Made by a program: the position numbers and the translations under genes | The notes under the pieces: generated by a model | Databases searched by the model: none | Seen by the model: the letters and a program-made list of their open reading frames with translations, nothing else | What the model was told of the DNA's origin: nothing | Shown: one piece after another, positions 1 through 8,029 of the stretch | How positions within the stretch are numbered: the stretch's first letter is position 1 | Layout of the letters: the number at the start of each line of letters is the position of its first letter | Origin: CAZWKI01 sp964634645 | Lineage (GTDB): Bacteria > Patescibacteriota > Patescibacteriia > UBA1558 > S5-K13 | DNA length: 23,242 nt | NCBI GenBank assembly: GCA_964634645.1 | Contig: CAZWKI010000013.1 | Span: 1 to 23,242 of the forward strand | Direction: 5' to 3'

Positions 1-476
1 ATAATCATAAATATAAGAGCCCCCATTCCTACAAGTGCTAATAAAATATTTAAAATATTAACAAATAAACCCTTGAATAAAAAATTTACTAACAAAAATA
101 TCAATAATATAACAATCATTGGGCCAGACACAATAAGTGCATATAATAATGATGATAAAAACATTTTAATAAACAAATTTGTATGCGAAAAAAGTTCTTT
201 TATTTTTGGTTTCTCATCTCTTTCGTGTACTATATCTAAACAAATTTTTGTTATACCTATAGAAATAAGTATTCCAAAAAACCAAGATATTAAAGATGCT
301 GGAAAATAGAGTGGACTAAATATCCGAACTCCGTCTTCTACTGTTTCTTCAAAAAAAGAAGGAAAACCAGATACAATTAATAAAACGGCTGAAAATCCAA
401 TAAAAAACCAAAAATGTTTTTTTACTTTTCCCCAAGAAAAATTAACTGCCTCCTTAATTGAAAATACCTTTGTCAT
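1..476 (-). CDS. Multi-spanning membrane protein, 3' end cut by window edge
   Basis: An open frame runs from ATG at 476 to the left edge without a stop, giving at least 158 residues that begin MTKVFSIKEAVNFSWGKVKK. The start is basic and amphipathic. Long hydrophobic stretches follow: about residues 22-36, 57-75, and two or more after residue 105. The stretches are separated by a charged loop containing HERDEKPKIKEL. This layout resembles the broad group of poly-transmembrane proteins with DUF975 or glycerophosphodiester-phosphodiesterase-like membrane domains, but I cannot assign it firmly and give no function. It starts 28 nt after the stop of the DUF4012 gene, so the two are probably co-transcribed. 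There is no clear Shine-Dalgarno site. A plus-strand frame at 73-309 is its antisense shadow. Confidence 0.75.
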   Translation of the reverse strand, partial: MTKVFSIKEAVNFSWGKVKKHFWFFIGFSAVLLIVSGFPSFFEETVEDGVRIFSPLYFPASLISWFFGILISIGITKICLDIVHERDEKPKIKELFSHTNLFIKMFLSSLLYALIVSGPMIVILLIFLLVNFLFKGLFVNILNILLALVGMGALIFMI

Positions 477-504
477 AAAGTTTTATTATTCTTTTATTAA
501 CTTA

Positions 505-3354
505 TTATTTTGTAATTATAAGACCCCTTATAATATCTTTGTTAAATTGTGTTGTACTCTTTGGTTCTTTAAAATTTGCCCATGTCAAATGAAGTCCGCT
601 AGACCAGTGATAATTTGTATTTAATTCAGATGTAATTCCAGATTGTTTTTGATAATAAACAGAATAATTATCAAAATTTAAAGAATTATCTCCCTTGAAA
701 AATAAATCTGAAATCCAACTTGTATTCTTGTTGAAATTGAGTTGAAATGGCAATTCGTATTTTATATAAATTTCTTTCTTCTCTCCTGGGTTTATTTCTT
801 GCCAACCAGAGAAAACTGTTTTATTAAATGTGTTATTTATTTTTGCTCCCGACTCCTCATCGACCACATATCTTCCTTCTATCTTTAAAAAATCTTCATC
901 TTCAGTGGATCCAGTAGTTGGTTTCACATAACCTTCTTCTGGAAATTTCTCAAAACCGCTTGCCTCGATAATCTTACTTCCCATTGGAACATAAATTCTT
1001 ATATAATTTTTGTTTTTTGCGGTTGCAAAAATATTATTTTCTTGTGAGATATAATTTCTTTCAATCTTCAGGGTGTCAACAATTTTTCCATTTGATAAAA
1101 TATTTACATCGTGATTTATGATTTGCTTAATAAACTCATCTGTTTTTCCACCGCCTATATTAGTATTTACAACGCTTAAATAATCTTTACTCACATCTTT
1201 CAATTCTCCAGCCCAGCCAAATTTTTTTATATTTTCTTCTAAATATGGGTCTGTAAAATACATCTGAATATCTTTGTCTAAAACAGAGTCCTCAAAAACT
1301 TTCAAAATTTCTAAATAATCTATATCTTTGTTTCCAAAAACCTTATCCATTAATTTTGGAATAAGATCTTGTATTATTTCTTTTGGTTGATTTTTTTCTC
1401 TGTCATAATTTATTTCAACTTCTGTCTGGACTTCTTTTGCAAAATTTTCTGAGTTTATTTCCAAATTATATTTTTCCAAATAAATTGGCCCCGTTACTTT
1501 CAGTAATTTTTCCATTACACCAACATTGACTGCAATAACTCCATCAACCGTTGGTCCGCCTGATTTATAAAAATATTTAAGCATCATATCTGCTGATGTT
1601 GGAAAATTTGGCCACCAAAGCGTATCCCAAAAATACCAATTTGGATTTATAAGCCATAGTGGTTTTGGAGAAGCAATGTTTTCATAGAAACCAGCCTTAT
1701 AATCGTATGGGCCACCACCGGGAACTTTCATGCCAGTTATAAGTCCTTCTTGCATATCAACAATTGCCATGCTTCCCATAAATCCTCCTGTTGGACGAAG
1801 TTCATTACTATTTTGAAAAATGAATAAATATCTTTTCATTGTATCATCTGCCAAAATATTAACAGAAACATCCATAAGAGCAACCAGTCCATCCAAATTT
1901 TCACTAATTTTCGGTATTCCATCTTTTATAGCCACAAATTGATTTCTATATTCTTCTGGAATAGATCTAGGGTCAACATCTTGGATCTTTGCGCTTGCGA
2001 GTTTTAATTCATCTTTTGTTTGTTTTAGATTGCTTGAAATAATCTTTATTTTGTCGGTAATAGAAATGTTATCTTTTTTCTCAAGCGCTGCACTTATATG
2101 ATTTGCTGCATTAGAAAATAATTTTCCGGCCTCAAGCAATTTTATGCCAGAATCTAATTTTTTGCCTTGTTCTGGAATTAGTTTTGCAATTTCTATAAAA
2201 ATAATATTATATTTTGAAATTTCATTTTGAGCTTCAATAAACTTTGAATTAGCGCTTCCAAAATCATTTTTTGCGCTTCCAAAATCAGAATTCATTATTG
2301 ATTCAATTCCATTTCCAAAATAACCATAAGCTTGTTCAGAAATTCCCAAGACCCTACCCTTTGCATCTCCAATCATATTGATAAATGAAAAAGAATGAAT
2401 TATAAAAACAACTACAAAACTTACAATTACAAAACTAAACGCTCTTCTGTAATTTGTCCATGCGCCTTTTTCAAATAACATTTTTGGATTAAGGCTAAAA
2501 ATTTTACTTTTTGTTCTTTTTAAATTGTCTCCCAAATCAACTTTTATGCTTTTTTTAGGATTTTTAATAAAAAAATTAACAAATCCTCTTCCAAGAGAAT
2601 TTACAAAAAGCACTGACTCAATAAATAAATCAAAAAATACTTTTGGAATAAAAAATATAATCAAAAATATATAATAAAAGAAATTAACAAATCCCTCACC
2701 AATAAAGTTTATTATTTTGAAAGTCTTGCTTTTTGAAGCTATGCGAAGCATTTCTTTCATATAAACACCAGAAACGGCTCCTATTGTTCTTTTTTGAGGA
2801 AGTTCAAACTTGAAATTATTTTCGGGATATATGTGATTTACATTTGCATTTTTCAAATTTACAACGTGTTGAGATTTTTTTTGTAAAAACTTTGATTTAT
2901 TGAGTTGCGTTTCTGTATCAGAAAGTTTTATATTAAAATTATTATTATTCCTTAATGTCTCAGACATTATAACATCATCATAAATAATTTTCTCGATTGG
3001 ATCGATTTTCTTTTCTTGCTCTACTTTCAAAGTCATTGTTTTCTTATCAAAAGAAACCGTTTCTTCTTCTAAAATCTCTGCTTCATCTAATAACTCATCA
3101 ATATATTCTATTGAATTTCCTGGTTTCAAAAAATTTGGAACAAAAGATTTCTGTTTTTCTTTTTTCTCAAAATTAAACATATCCTTAATTATTCTTTCTT
3201 CTATTTTTGGACCATTTGAAATATCTTTTTCAATAAAAAATCTTACCGTATTTTGAGCGGTTTTTTTGGTATTTGTTTTTTTTCTTGCTTTCTGTTTTAC
3301 TGATTTTGCTAATTTTACTGGGCTCTTTTTCTTTTTGCTAACACTTCTTTTCAT
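505..3354 (-). CDS. DUF4012 domain-containing membrane-anchored protein
   Basis: 949 residues. Residues 1-35 are very rich in Lys/Arg and a charged, low-complexity region follows to about 190. Hydrophobic segments lie at about 221-252 and 305-327. Residues 340-500 are helical and probably coiled-coil. The DUF4012 core follows, recognised by NSNELRPTGGF at 516-525, the Trp-rich WYFWDTLWWPNFPTSA at 573-588 and DGVIAVNVGVMEKLL near 604-618. The family is common in Patescibacteria and Actinobacteria, often near exopolysaccharide genes. Its biochemical role is not established. I infer that the C-terminal half faces outward and the basic N-terminus stays in the cytoplasm. It follows four glycan genes, which fits a surface-polysaccharide or envelope role. 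A TATAAT box sits 7 nt before the ATG, so the message may be leaderless. Confidence 0.85.
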   Translation of the reverse strand: MKRSVSKKKKSPVKLAKSVKQKARKKTNTKKTAQNTVRFFIEKDISNGPKIEERIIKDMFNFEKKEKQKSFVPNFLKPGNSIEYIDELLDEAEILEEETVSFDKKTMTLKVEQEKKIDPIEKIIYDDVIMSETLRNNNNFNIKLSDTETQLNKSKFLQKKSQHVVNLKNANVNHIYPENNFKFELPQKRTIGAVSGVYMKEMLRIASKSKTFKIINFIGEGFVNFFYYIFLIIFFIPKVFFDLFIESVLFVNSLGRGFVNFFIKNPKKSIKVDLGDNLKRTKSKIFSLNPKMLFEKGAWTNYRRAFSFVIVSFVVVFIIHSFSFINMIGDAKGRVLGISEQAYGYFGNGIESIMNSDFGSAKNDFGSANSKFIEAQNEISKYNIIFIEIAKLIPEQGKKLDSGIKLLEAGKLFSNAANHISAALEKKDNISITDKIKIISSNLKQTKDELKLASAKIQDVDPRSIPEEYRNQFVAIKDGIPKISENLDGLVALMDVSVNILADDTMKRYLFIFQNSNELRPTGGFMGSMAIVDMQEGLITGMKVPGGGPYDYKAGFYENIASPKPLWLINPNWYFWDTLWWPNFPTSADMMLKYFYKSGGPTVDGVIAVNVGVMEKLLKVTGPIYLEKYNLEINSENFAKEVQTEVEINYDREKNQPKEIIQDLIPKLMDKVFGNKDIDYLEILKVFEDSVLDKDIQMYFTDPYLEENIKKFGWAGELKDVSKDYLSVVNTNIGGGKTDEFIKQIINHDVNILSNGKIVDTLKIERNYISQENNIFATAKNKNYIRIYVPMGSKIIEASGFEKFPEEGYVKPTTGSTEDEDFLKIEGRYVVDEESGAKINNTFNKTVFSGWQEINPGEKKEIYIKYELPFQLNFNKNTSWISDLFFKGDNSLNFDNYSVYYQKQSGITSELNTNYHWSSGLHLTWANFKEPKSTTQFNKDIIRGLIITK

Positions 3355-3361
3355 ATATAAT

Positions 3362-3390
3362 ATTATACAACTTTTTTAAATATTTGGAAA
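3362..3390 (-). promoter_or_regulatory. Promoter of the DUF4012 gene, leaderless-type
   Basis: Reading the minus strand: TTTCCA (3390-3385), 17-nt spacer, perfect TATAAT (3367-3362), then 7 nt to the ATG at 3354. With the usual -10 to start-site distance, the transcript would begin at or next to the start codon. Confidence 0.55.
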
Positions 3391-3391
3391 T

Positions 3392-3420
3392 AAAAAAAGC
3401 GCCGTCGTTACGAAAGCGCT
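3392..3420 (-). terminator. Intrinsic terminator after the 117-aa membrane protein gene
   Basis: Minus strand: AGCGC (3420-3416) pairs with GCGCT (3402-3398). An inner CGT/ACG helix extends the stem, with a small AAA-side bulge. The stem is followed by a run of seven T on the minus strand (3398-3392). Confidence 0.8.
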
Positions 3421-3437
3421 AATTCTTATGGAAAGTG

Positions 3438-3791
3438 TCAGAGCTTTTTTATTGCTCTAAACACACTACTGCTCCCAAAAATTGCTGGTGCACAACACAT
3501 GGCAAGACCCATAAATATATATATTGCATCTAGCTGAACTGCGGTTAGCAATATAATGAGCATGCCAATTAACACCTGCAATCCGAAAGAAGTCATTTGC
3601 GTATATGTTGCTTTACTATAAATTTCTTTGCTAGCCTCCGTCACATAACTAAGGAAACCTAGAATTATCACAGCTGATGAGCTTGCGTAAATCAACCAAT
3701 ATACGGGGTAAACCTCTCTTACGATTACTACCGCATAAAAAATGGGTATTGCTAATACTAGCAACTTTCTGAAAATATTCCATTCCTTCAT
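3438..3791 (-). CDS. Small four-helix membrane protein, unknown function
   Basis: 117 residues starting MKEWNIFRKLL. I chose the ATG at 3791 rather than the in-frame ATG at 3812 because AAGGAGGA lies 6 nt upstream of it, and the longer frame would run through this Shine-Dalgarno site. Four hydrophobic stretches are visible, at about residues 9-23, 30-48, 65-85 and 88-107. A charged loop (TEASKEIYSKATYTQ) lies between helices 2 and 3. I recognise no family. The gene is self-contained, with a TTGACA/TATTAT promoter and a terminator. It looks less AT-rich than its neighbours and uses a strong ribosome binding site that most genes here lack, as does the next gene upstream. This suggests a separate origin or high expression. 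Confidence 0.7.
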   Translation of the reverse strand: MKEWNIFRKLLVLAIPIFYAVVIVREVYPVYWLIYASSSAVIILGFLSYVTEASKEIYSKATYTQMTSFGLQVLIGMLIILLTAVQLDAIYIFMGLAMCCAPAIFGSSSVFRAIKKL

Positions 3792-3829
3792 TTTATTCCT
3801 CCTTAGAAACATTATTTGTCAATATATTA

Positions 3830-3858
3830 ATAATAGCATATTTAGATATATTTGTCAA
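3830..3858 (-). promoter_or_regulatory. Strong promoter of the 117-aa membrane protein gene
   Basis: Minus strand: consensus TTGACA (3858-3853), 17-nt spacer ending in TGC (extended -10), TATTAT (3835-3830). A second TTGACA nearer the ATG has no partner -10 box. Confidence 0.75.
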
Positions 3859-3883
3859 CACATTCACCCGTCGGGTTGTTAAT

Positions 3884-3910
3884 AAAAAAAACGCCCTCAT
3901 TAAAAAGGCG
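3884..3910 (-). terminator. Intrinsic terminator after the 126-aa membrane protein gene
   Basis: Minus strand: CGCC (3910-3907), AT-rich loop, GGCG (3895-3892), then a run of eight T (3891-3884). The stem is short but GC-only and directly follows the stop codon region at 3923. Confidence 0.7.
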
Positions 3911-3922
3911 CATTATAACAGT

Positions 3923-4303
3923 TTAGGGATTATAGCCATCTCCAGCTTTTTTGAAAAGCCAAGATAAGAAAAACATCGTTGAAACAATTAAGATCACTAC
4001 CCACCCTGGATTTTGTTCATTCATAATTAATATGATTGGGTGAAATCCCCCCAAAACATAACCAGAAACAAAGAGCATTACATAGCCCCAAAATCTGCAC
4101 TTCTTTCCCATGGTTTTAGAGTGTTGCTTTGCAATTCTGTAGAAAACATTTGCCACCAAAAGGAAAAAAATGGAGATAAGCAGATAAAATATTCCTGCCC
4201 ACCAAACACCATTCCAAAGTGACGCTTCTGGCCAAGATGCAGCAAGAGCAACGCTTGCGAAAAAAAACAATGCTATGCTCAAATTCAAAAAAAATTGTTT
4301 CAT
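3923..4303 (-). CDS. Small membrane protein, unknown function
   Basis: 126 residues starting MKQFFLNLSIALFFFASVAL. The ATG at 4303 is preferred over an in-frame ATG at 4384 because AGGAGG lies about 6 nt before it, and the upstream extension would read through the promoter. The first hydrophobic segment ends in ALAA and could be a cleavable signal peptide or a first helix. Three more segments follow, at about residues 33-52, 73-95 and 100-117. The C-terminus is charged and short (KKAGDGYNP). I know no family for it. Like the gene after it, it has its own promoter and terminator, a strong Shine-Dalgarno and a less AT-rich sequence than the glycan genes. The two proteins are not obviously homologous by eye. 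Confidence 0.7.
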   Translation of the reverse strand: MKQFFLNLSIALFFFASVALAASWPEASLWNGVWWAGIFYLLISIFFLLVANVFYRIAKQHSKTMGKKCRFWGYVMLFVSGYVLGGFHPIILIMNEQNPGWVVILIVSTMFFLSWLFKKAGDGYNP

Positions 4304-4337
4304 ATTTCCTCCTGTTTGTATTGATTTATAATATATA

Positions 4338-4366
4338 AATATATAATATTTTTTATATTTTGTCAA
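4338..4366 (-). promoter_or_regulatory. Promoter of the 126-aa membrane protein gene
   Basis: Minus strand: TTGACA (4366-4361), 17-nt spacer, TATATT (4343-4338). The surrounding AT-rich sequence offers other -10 choices, so only the -35 box is firm. Confidence 0.6.
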
Positions 4367-4382
4367 TATTATAACAACAAAC

Positions 4383-4407
4383 AAAAAAATGCTATATTTA
4401 ATAGCAT
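4383..4407 (-). terminator. Intrinsic terminator at the end of the glycosyltransferase run
   Basis: Minus strand: ATGCTAT (4407-4401), five-nt loop, ATAGCAT (4395-4389), then seven T (4389-4383). It lies 12 nt past the stop of the gene ending at 4420. A T run on the other side may let it work in both directions. Confidence 0.75.
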
Positions 4408-4419
4408 TTTCAAAATATT

Positions 4420-5559
4420 TTACTTATATGTCTCCAGGGTCTCTTTTGCCATTTTCTCCCAGCTATATTCCTCTAATAATTTTTTTGATTTAATCTTTAT
4501 CTCCTCTTTTAATTCATCGTCATTAAAAATTTTCTCTAGCTTAGTTATCAAATCATTCTCATCTTTCGGGTCAAAATAAATAGCGCTATCTTTTAATATT
4601 TCTGGAAGACATGAATAATTACTTGATAGTACAACTGCACCATTTTTCATAGCTTCGAGCGCTGGAAGACCAAATCCTTCGCAAAGTGATGGAAATACAT
4701 AGGCACTACACTTTTTGTATAAATAAGATAAATCAGAATCATTTATAAATCCTGCAAAAATAATATTTGAAAATTTATTATCAATCACATACTGTTTCAA
4801 TCTTTTATAAAAATAATCCTCTTTCCCAACTAAAAGCAATTTTAGATTCTTGTCATTGTATTTATCAAAAGCTCTAATTAAAAATTCTAAGTTTTTGTGA
4901 GGATAGGCGTTTCCGACATAAAGCAAAAAATCGTCTTTCACATTGAGCTCATCCAAAATATTTGAAGTTTTATTTTCTTCTCTTGTTAGGATATCGGAAA
5001 CGCCTTCATAAGTTACAATAATCTTTGATTTATGTGTTTTGAAAAAATTAGAAATATCATTTTTTGTAAATTCAGATACCGTAATAATTTTCTTAGATTT
5101 TTTTACTGCATGAGAAATTACAATTCTGTAAAGAATATTTTTCAAAAAATATTTTATTGGAGATAAAGTTGTGGCTCGTCTAGATGGATATCTTGTAAGA
5201 ATTAGATCGTGAATTGTTACGATAAATGGGAATTTAGAGAGTATTGGTACATTAAAATGTGGGAAATGGCTAAGATCTGGGTTTATTTTTTTTAAAACTT
5301 TTGGAAGTTCAATTTGTTCCTTTATTCCATACCAAGGAATATCTACTATAACTTTTTCAAAATTATCACTCTTTGAAGCATATTTGTTTTCATTTTCCTT
5401 ATTAATTAAAACATAATAATTATTTTTGTGATCAATTTTTTCTAAATGAAAAACAAGCTCACTCACATATCTTCCTATGCCAGTTGCAGTTCCCAAAAAT
5501 CTTGCGTCAATTACAATTTTTAACCTATTAGATATTTTATTTTTAGTATTATCAATCAT
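4420..5559 (-). CDS. GT4-family glycosyltransferase
   Basis: 379 residues with a GT-B fold. The N-terminal acceptor domain opens with KIVIDARFLGTATGIGRYV (residues 14-32), where the Gly-rich loop after the first strand is typical. The C-terminal donor domain starts near FLLYVGNAYPHKNLEFLIRAF (211-231) and contains the E-x7-E signature EGFGLPALE with E294 and E302. GT4 enzymes transfer sugars from nucleotide-sugars with retention, usually in the cytoplasm on lipid-linked acceptors. The particular sugar cannot be read from the sequence. It is the last of three consecutive glycosyltransferase genes after the initiating sugar-phosphate transferase and ends at a terminator. There is no Shine-Dalgarno, and a 69-nt gap separates it from the preceding gene. 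Confidence 0.9.
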   Translation of the reverse strand: MIDNTKNKISNRLKIVIDARFLGTATGIGRYVSELVFHLEKIDHKNNYYVLINKENENKYASKSDNFEKVIVDIPWYGIKEQIELPKVLKKINPDLSHFPHFNVPILSKFPFIVTIHDLILTRYPSRRATTLSPIKYFLKNILYRIVISHAVKKSKKIITVSEFTKNDISNFFKTHKSKIIVTYEGVSDILTREENKTSNILDELNVKDDFLLYVGNAYPHKNLEFLIRAFDKYNDKNLKLLLVGKEDYFYKRLKQYVIDNKFSNIIFAGFINDSDLSYLYKKCSAYVFPSLCEGFGLPALEAMKNGAVVLSSNYSCLPEILKDSAIYFDPKDENDLITKLEKIFNDDELKEEIKIKSKKLLEEYSWEKMAKETLETYK

Positions 5560-5628
5560 ATAAATTAATTTTGCCCAATCAGATATTTTTATTTTATTTT
5601 TTAGATTTTATCTAATAGGTTTCATAAA

Positions 5629-6792
5629 TTAATTAAAAAGTTTTAATAATTTTTGTGCTGAATTTTGCCAATTTTCATAATACGAATTATCAAATTTTTT
5701 GTTCTTGTAATAATTATATAACTCTTCGTCATTTAACAAATTTTTACAAGACTCATAAATATCCCCCACTTCAAACGCCTCTATCAAAACTGCATTATTT
5801 TCCAAGACTTCTGGCATTGAAGAATTATTTGATGCAACCGTCACACAATTACAAGAAATTGCTTCAAGTGGTGGAAGACCGAATCCTTCATAATATGATG
5901 GCCAAACAAAAATTTTGGCTAAATTATAAATTGCAGGCAAATCCTCTTGTGGAAAATAATTTAAAAATAATATTTTTGATTTTGTATTTTTATCTAGATT
6001 TTTATATTTATTTTTTAACTCTCTACTCTTCCAACCAATTTCTCCACAAATTACAAGATATAAATTTTCAAAATCCTTACTTAGTTTATCAAATGCAGAT
6101 ATTAAAGAAACGACATTTTTTCTCGGCTCTATAGTGCCAACATATAATAAAAAATTGTCTGGTAAATTGTATTTTTGTTTAACGTGATTTAAATAATTTT
6201 CATCTTCTATTTTTTGAAAATCTTTAGAAATACCAAGGGGGGAAACAACTATTTTTTGAGGATTTATCATATATCTTTTTTGTATATCGATTGAAGTATT
6301 GTTAGAAACACAAATCAAATAACTGCTCCTTTTTATTAATTTTCTAAAATTAACAAAGAAATGCCATAACTTTCTTTTAAAATTGAAAAAATTTTTATAT
6401 TTCACAAAAGACAAATCATGAATAGTGCTTATTAATTTTGTCTTTTTGTTTCTTAGAGAAAAAATATTCATATTCGGAAGCCAAAGAATATCTGCTTTAA
6501 CTTTATTATTTTCAAATTTTAATATATCTATTTTGGGCCAAGAAAAAAACAAATTGCCTAAAAAAATTAATTTGCCGGGAATACGAAAATTTTTATAAAA
6601 TACATTTTTAAAACTTTTGTAATCAAAATTAAGAGGAATGTTTTTATATCCAAAACTAAATAAATAATAAGAGTTTTTATCATCTAATTTCAAAAGTTCT
6701 GTTAGTGTATTTTTCAAATAATTTCCAACACCGCTTAAATTTTTCTGTCTCAATGCAGATACATCAATAAATATATTTGATTTTTTATTCAT
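5629..6792 (-). CDS. GT4-family glycosyltransferase
   Basis: 387 residues. The N-terminus has IFIDVSALRQKNLSGVGNYL (7-26), the usual first strand and glycine loop of GT4 enzymes. IHDLSFVKY near 124-132 is typical of the mannosyl/glucosyltransferase subgroup. The donor half begins at FLLYVGTIEPRKNVVSLISA (214-233) and carries EGFGLPPLE with E302 and E310. It probably adds a sugar to the lipid-linked oligosaccharide made by the cluster. It has its own promoter just downstream of the preceding gene's terminator and a weak AGGTAA element before the ATG at 6792. A long plus-strand open frame at 5655-6134 is antisense to it and is not supported as a gene. Confidence 0.9.
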   Translation of the reverse strand: MNKKSNIFIDVSALRQKNLSGVGNYLKNTLTELLKLDDKNSYYLFSFGYKNIPLNFDYKSFKNVFYKNFRIPGKLIFLGNLFFSWPKIDILKFENNKVKADILWLPNMNIFSLRNKKTKLISTIHDLSFVKYKNFFNFKRKLWHFFVNFRKLIKRSSYLICVSNNTSIDIQKRYMINPQKIVVSPLGISKDFQKIEDENYLNHVKQKYNLPDNFLLYVGTIEPRKNVVSLISAFDKLSKDFENLYLVICGEIGWKSRELKNKYKNLDKNTKSKILFLNYFPQEDLPAIYNLAKIFVWPSYYEGFGLPPLEAISCNCVTVASNNSSMPEVLENNAVLIEAFEVGDIYESCKNLLNDEELYNYYKNKKFDNSYYENWQNSAQKLLKLFN

Positions 6793-6815
6793 ATTATTAC
6801 CTAATTATATATATG

Positions 6816-6844
6816 ATAATAACATATAAATAAAAAAATGTAAT
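6816..6844 (-). promoter_or_regulatory. Promoter of the second GT4 gene
   Basis: Minus strand: ATTACA (6844-6839, four of six matches), 17-nt spacer ending in TGT, TATTAT (6821-6816). It lies between the upstream gene's terminator and the ATG at 6792. Confidence 0.55.
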
Positions 6845-6860
6845 CTTGACAATTTTTATC

Positions 6861-6890
6861 AAAAAACAGCTCGCTAGGAGCTGATTTTTT
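6861..6890 (-). terminator. Intrinsic terminator overlapping the preceding stop codon
   Basis: Minus strand: CAGCTC (6883-6878), loop CTAGC, GAGCTG (6872-6867), then six T (6866-6861). The stop codon TAG at 6876-6874 of the coding region lies in the loop, so the gene's last codons form the stem. Confidence 0.85.
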
Positions 6891-7968
6891 CTTCTATATA
6901 ATCTTTTATTCTTTCCCTAAATTTTGTGGCACTAAAATTATCAGCATGTTCTTTAATAAAGTGTCTATCAAATTCCATTTTTCTAAAATCCAAAATTGCT
7001 TCAGCAAGTGATTCCCAGTTCTGCTCATCAAAAAATACACCCGTTTTGCCGTCTATAACGGTTTCCATTACTCCGCCTCTACCATATGCTATAACTGGGC
7101 ATCCAGAAGCCATTGCCTCAACAGCCGATATTCCAAAATCTTCTTCTTGTGGATGTATAAAGGCTTTTGCTCGAGACAAATAATCTAATTTTATTTCATC
7201 GCTCACCTCTCCCAAAAACTCTATATTGTGTTTTGACATTTTTTTGTAAATTTCCAAATACTCTCCTCCGCCAATAATTTTTAATGGCAACTTCAACTGA
7301 TTGAAAGCTTTTATTGCAAGTTCAACTTTTTTATATGGTCTAAGTCTTGAAACTATTATGTAATAATTTTCTCTATTTTCACTAGAATAACATTTTTCTG
7401 TATCAACTGGTGGATAAATTACAACCGAATCCTTACGATAATATTTTTTTATTCTGCCTCTTATGAATTCTGAGTTTGCAATAAAATAATCAACATTTTG
7501 AGATGCCGCATAATCCCATTTTTTTATATTCTCAAGCTCTTTTAATAGTATTTTTTTCAAAATTTTTGGAATTCGCAAACCTTCAACATATTCGTTTTTT
7601 TCGCTCCATAAATATCTGGTTGGTGTATGGCAATAACAAAAATGAATTGCATCTTCTGGTTTTTTTATTCCTTTTGCAAGAGCTGATACAGAAGACAAAA
7701 TTATATTATATTCATTTAGATCGAGTTTTTCCCAAGCAAATGGCATAATTGGCAAAAACCACTTAAATATTCTAGTTGAAAATGGAATTTTTTGAATAAG
7801 AGATGTTATTATTTTGTGATCATGAAAAAAATAATCTTTTTTCTTGTCATAAATAAGAGTATAAATTGGGCTTTCTGGAAATATTTTACAAAACTCAAAC
7901 AGAACTCTCTCAGCTCCACCCATTTGAAATAAATGATCGTGTACTAATGCTATTTTTTTATTCAACAT
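6874..7968 (-). CDS. GT4-family glycosyltransferase (WbaZ/mannosyltransferase-like)
   Basis: 364 residues from ATG at 7968. An in-frame TTG at 7974 would add two residues and is less likely. It opens with KKIALVHDHLFQMGGAERVL, a typical GT4 acceptor-domain start. An aromatic HFCYCHTPTRYLW motif in the N-terminal half is characteristic of the WbaZ-like group of lipopolysaccharide and exopolysaccharide enzymes. The donor half begins at YYIIVSRLRPYKKVELAIKA. The E-x7-E signature is present as EDFGISAVE and is followed by a MASGCPVIAYGRGG loop. The acceptor sugar is unknown. It is the first glycosyltransferase after the initiating enzyme, so it may add the second sugar (inference). The promoter before it puts the -10 box 8 nt from the ATG. 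Confidence 0.9.
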   Translation of the reverse strand: MLNKKIALVHDHLFQMGGAERVLFEFCKIFPESPIYTLIYDKKKDYFFHDHKIITSLIQKIPFSTRIFKWFLPIMPFAWEKLDLNEYNIILSSVSALAKGIKKPEDAIHFCYCHTPTRYLWSEKNEYVEGLRIPKILKKILLKELENIKKWDYAASQNVDYFIANSEFIRGRIKKYYRKDSVVIYPPVDTEKCYSSENRENYYIIVSRLRPYKKVELAIKAFNQLKLPLKIIGGGEYLEIYKKMSKHNIEFLGEVSDEIKLDYLSRAKAFIHPQEEDFGISAVEAMASGCPVIAYGRGGVMETVIDGKTGVFFDEQNWESLAEAILDFRKMEFDRHFIKEHADNFSATKFRERIKDYIEEKISS

Positions 7969-7976
7969 ACTCAAAT

Positions 7977-8005
7977 ATTATAAATGTTATAAGAATATAA
8001 ATCAA
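7977..8005 (-). promoter_or_regulatory. Promoter of the first GT4 gene, near-leaderless
   Basis: Minus strand: TTGATT (8005-8000), 17-nt spacer, perfect TATAAT (7982-7977), then 8 nt to the ATG at 7968. This predicts a start site within 1-2 nt of the start codon. Confidence 0.6.
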
Positions 8006-8029
8006 TTATTAAAAAAATAAAAATGGGAA

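Noticed and set aside
73..309. 78-aa plus-strand open frame
   Set aside because: It is antisense to the truncated membrane protein reading from 476 to the edge, which has better composition, start and context.
3816..3822. Second TTGACA near the 117-aa gene as another promoter
   Set aside because: It lies downstream of the -10 box of the better promoter, and there is no suitable -10 hexamer before the ATG.
5655..6134. 159-aa plus-strand open frame
   Set aside because: It is fully antisense to a clear GT4 gene, has no promoter or ribosome site, and its sequence looks like a low-complexity AT-rich shadow.
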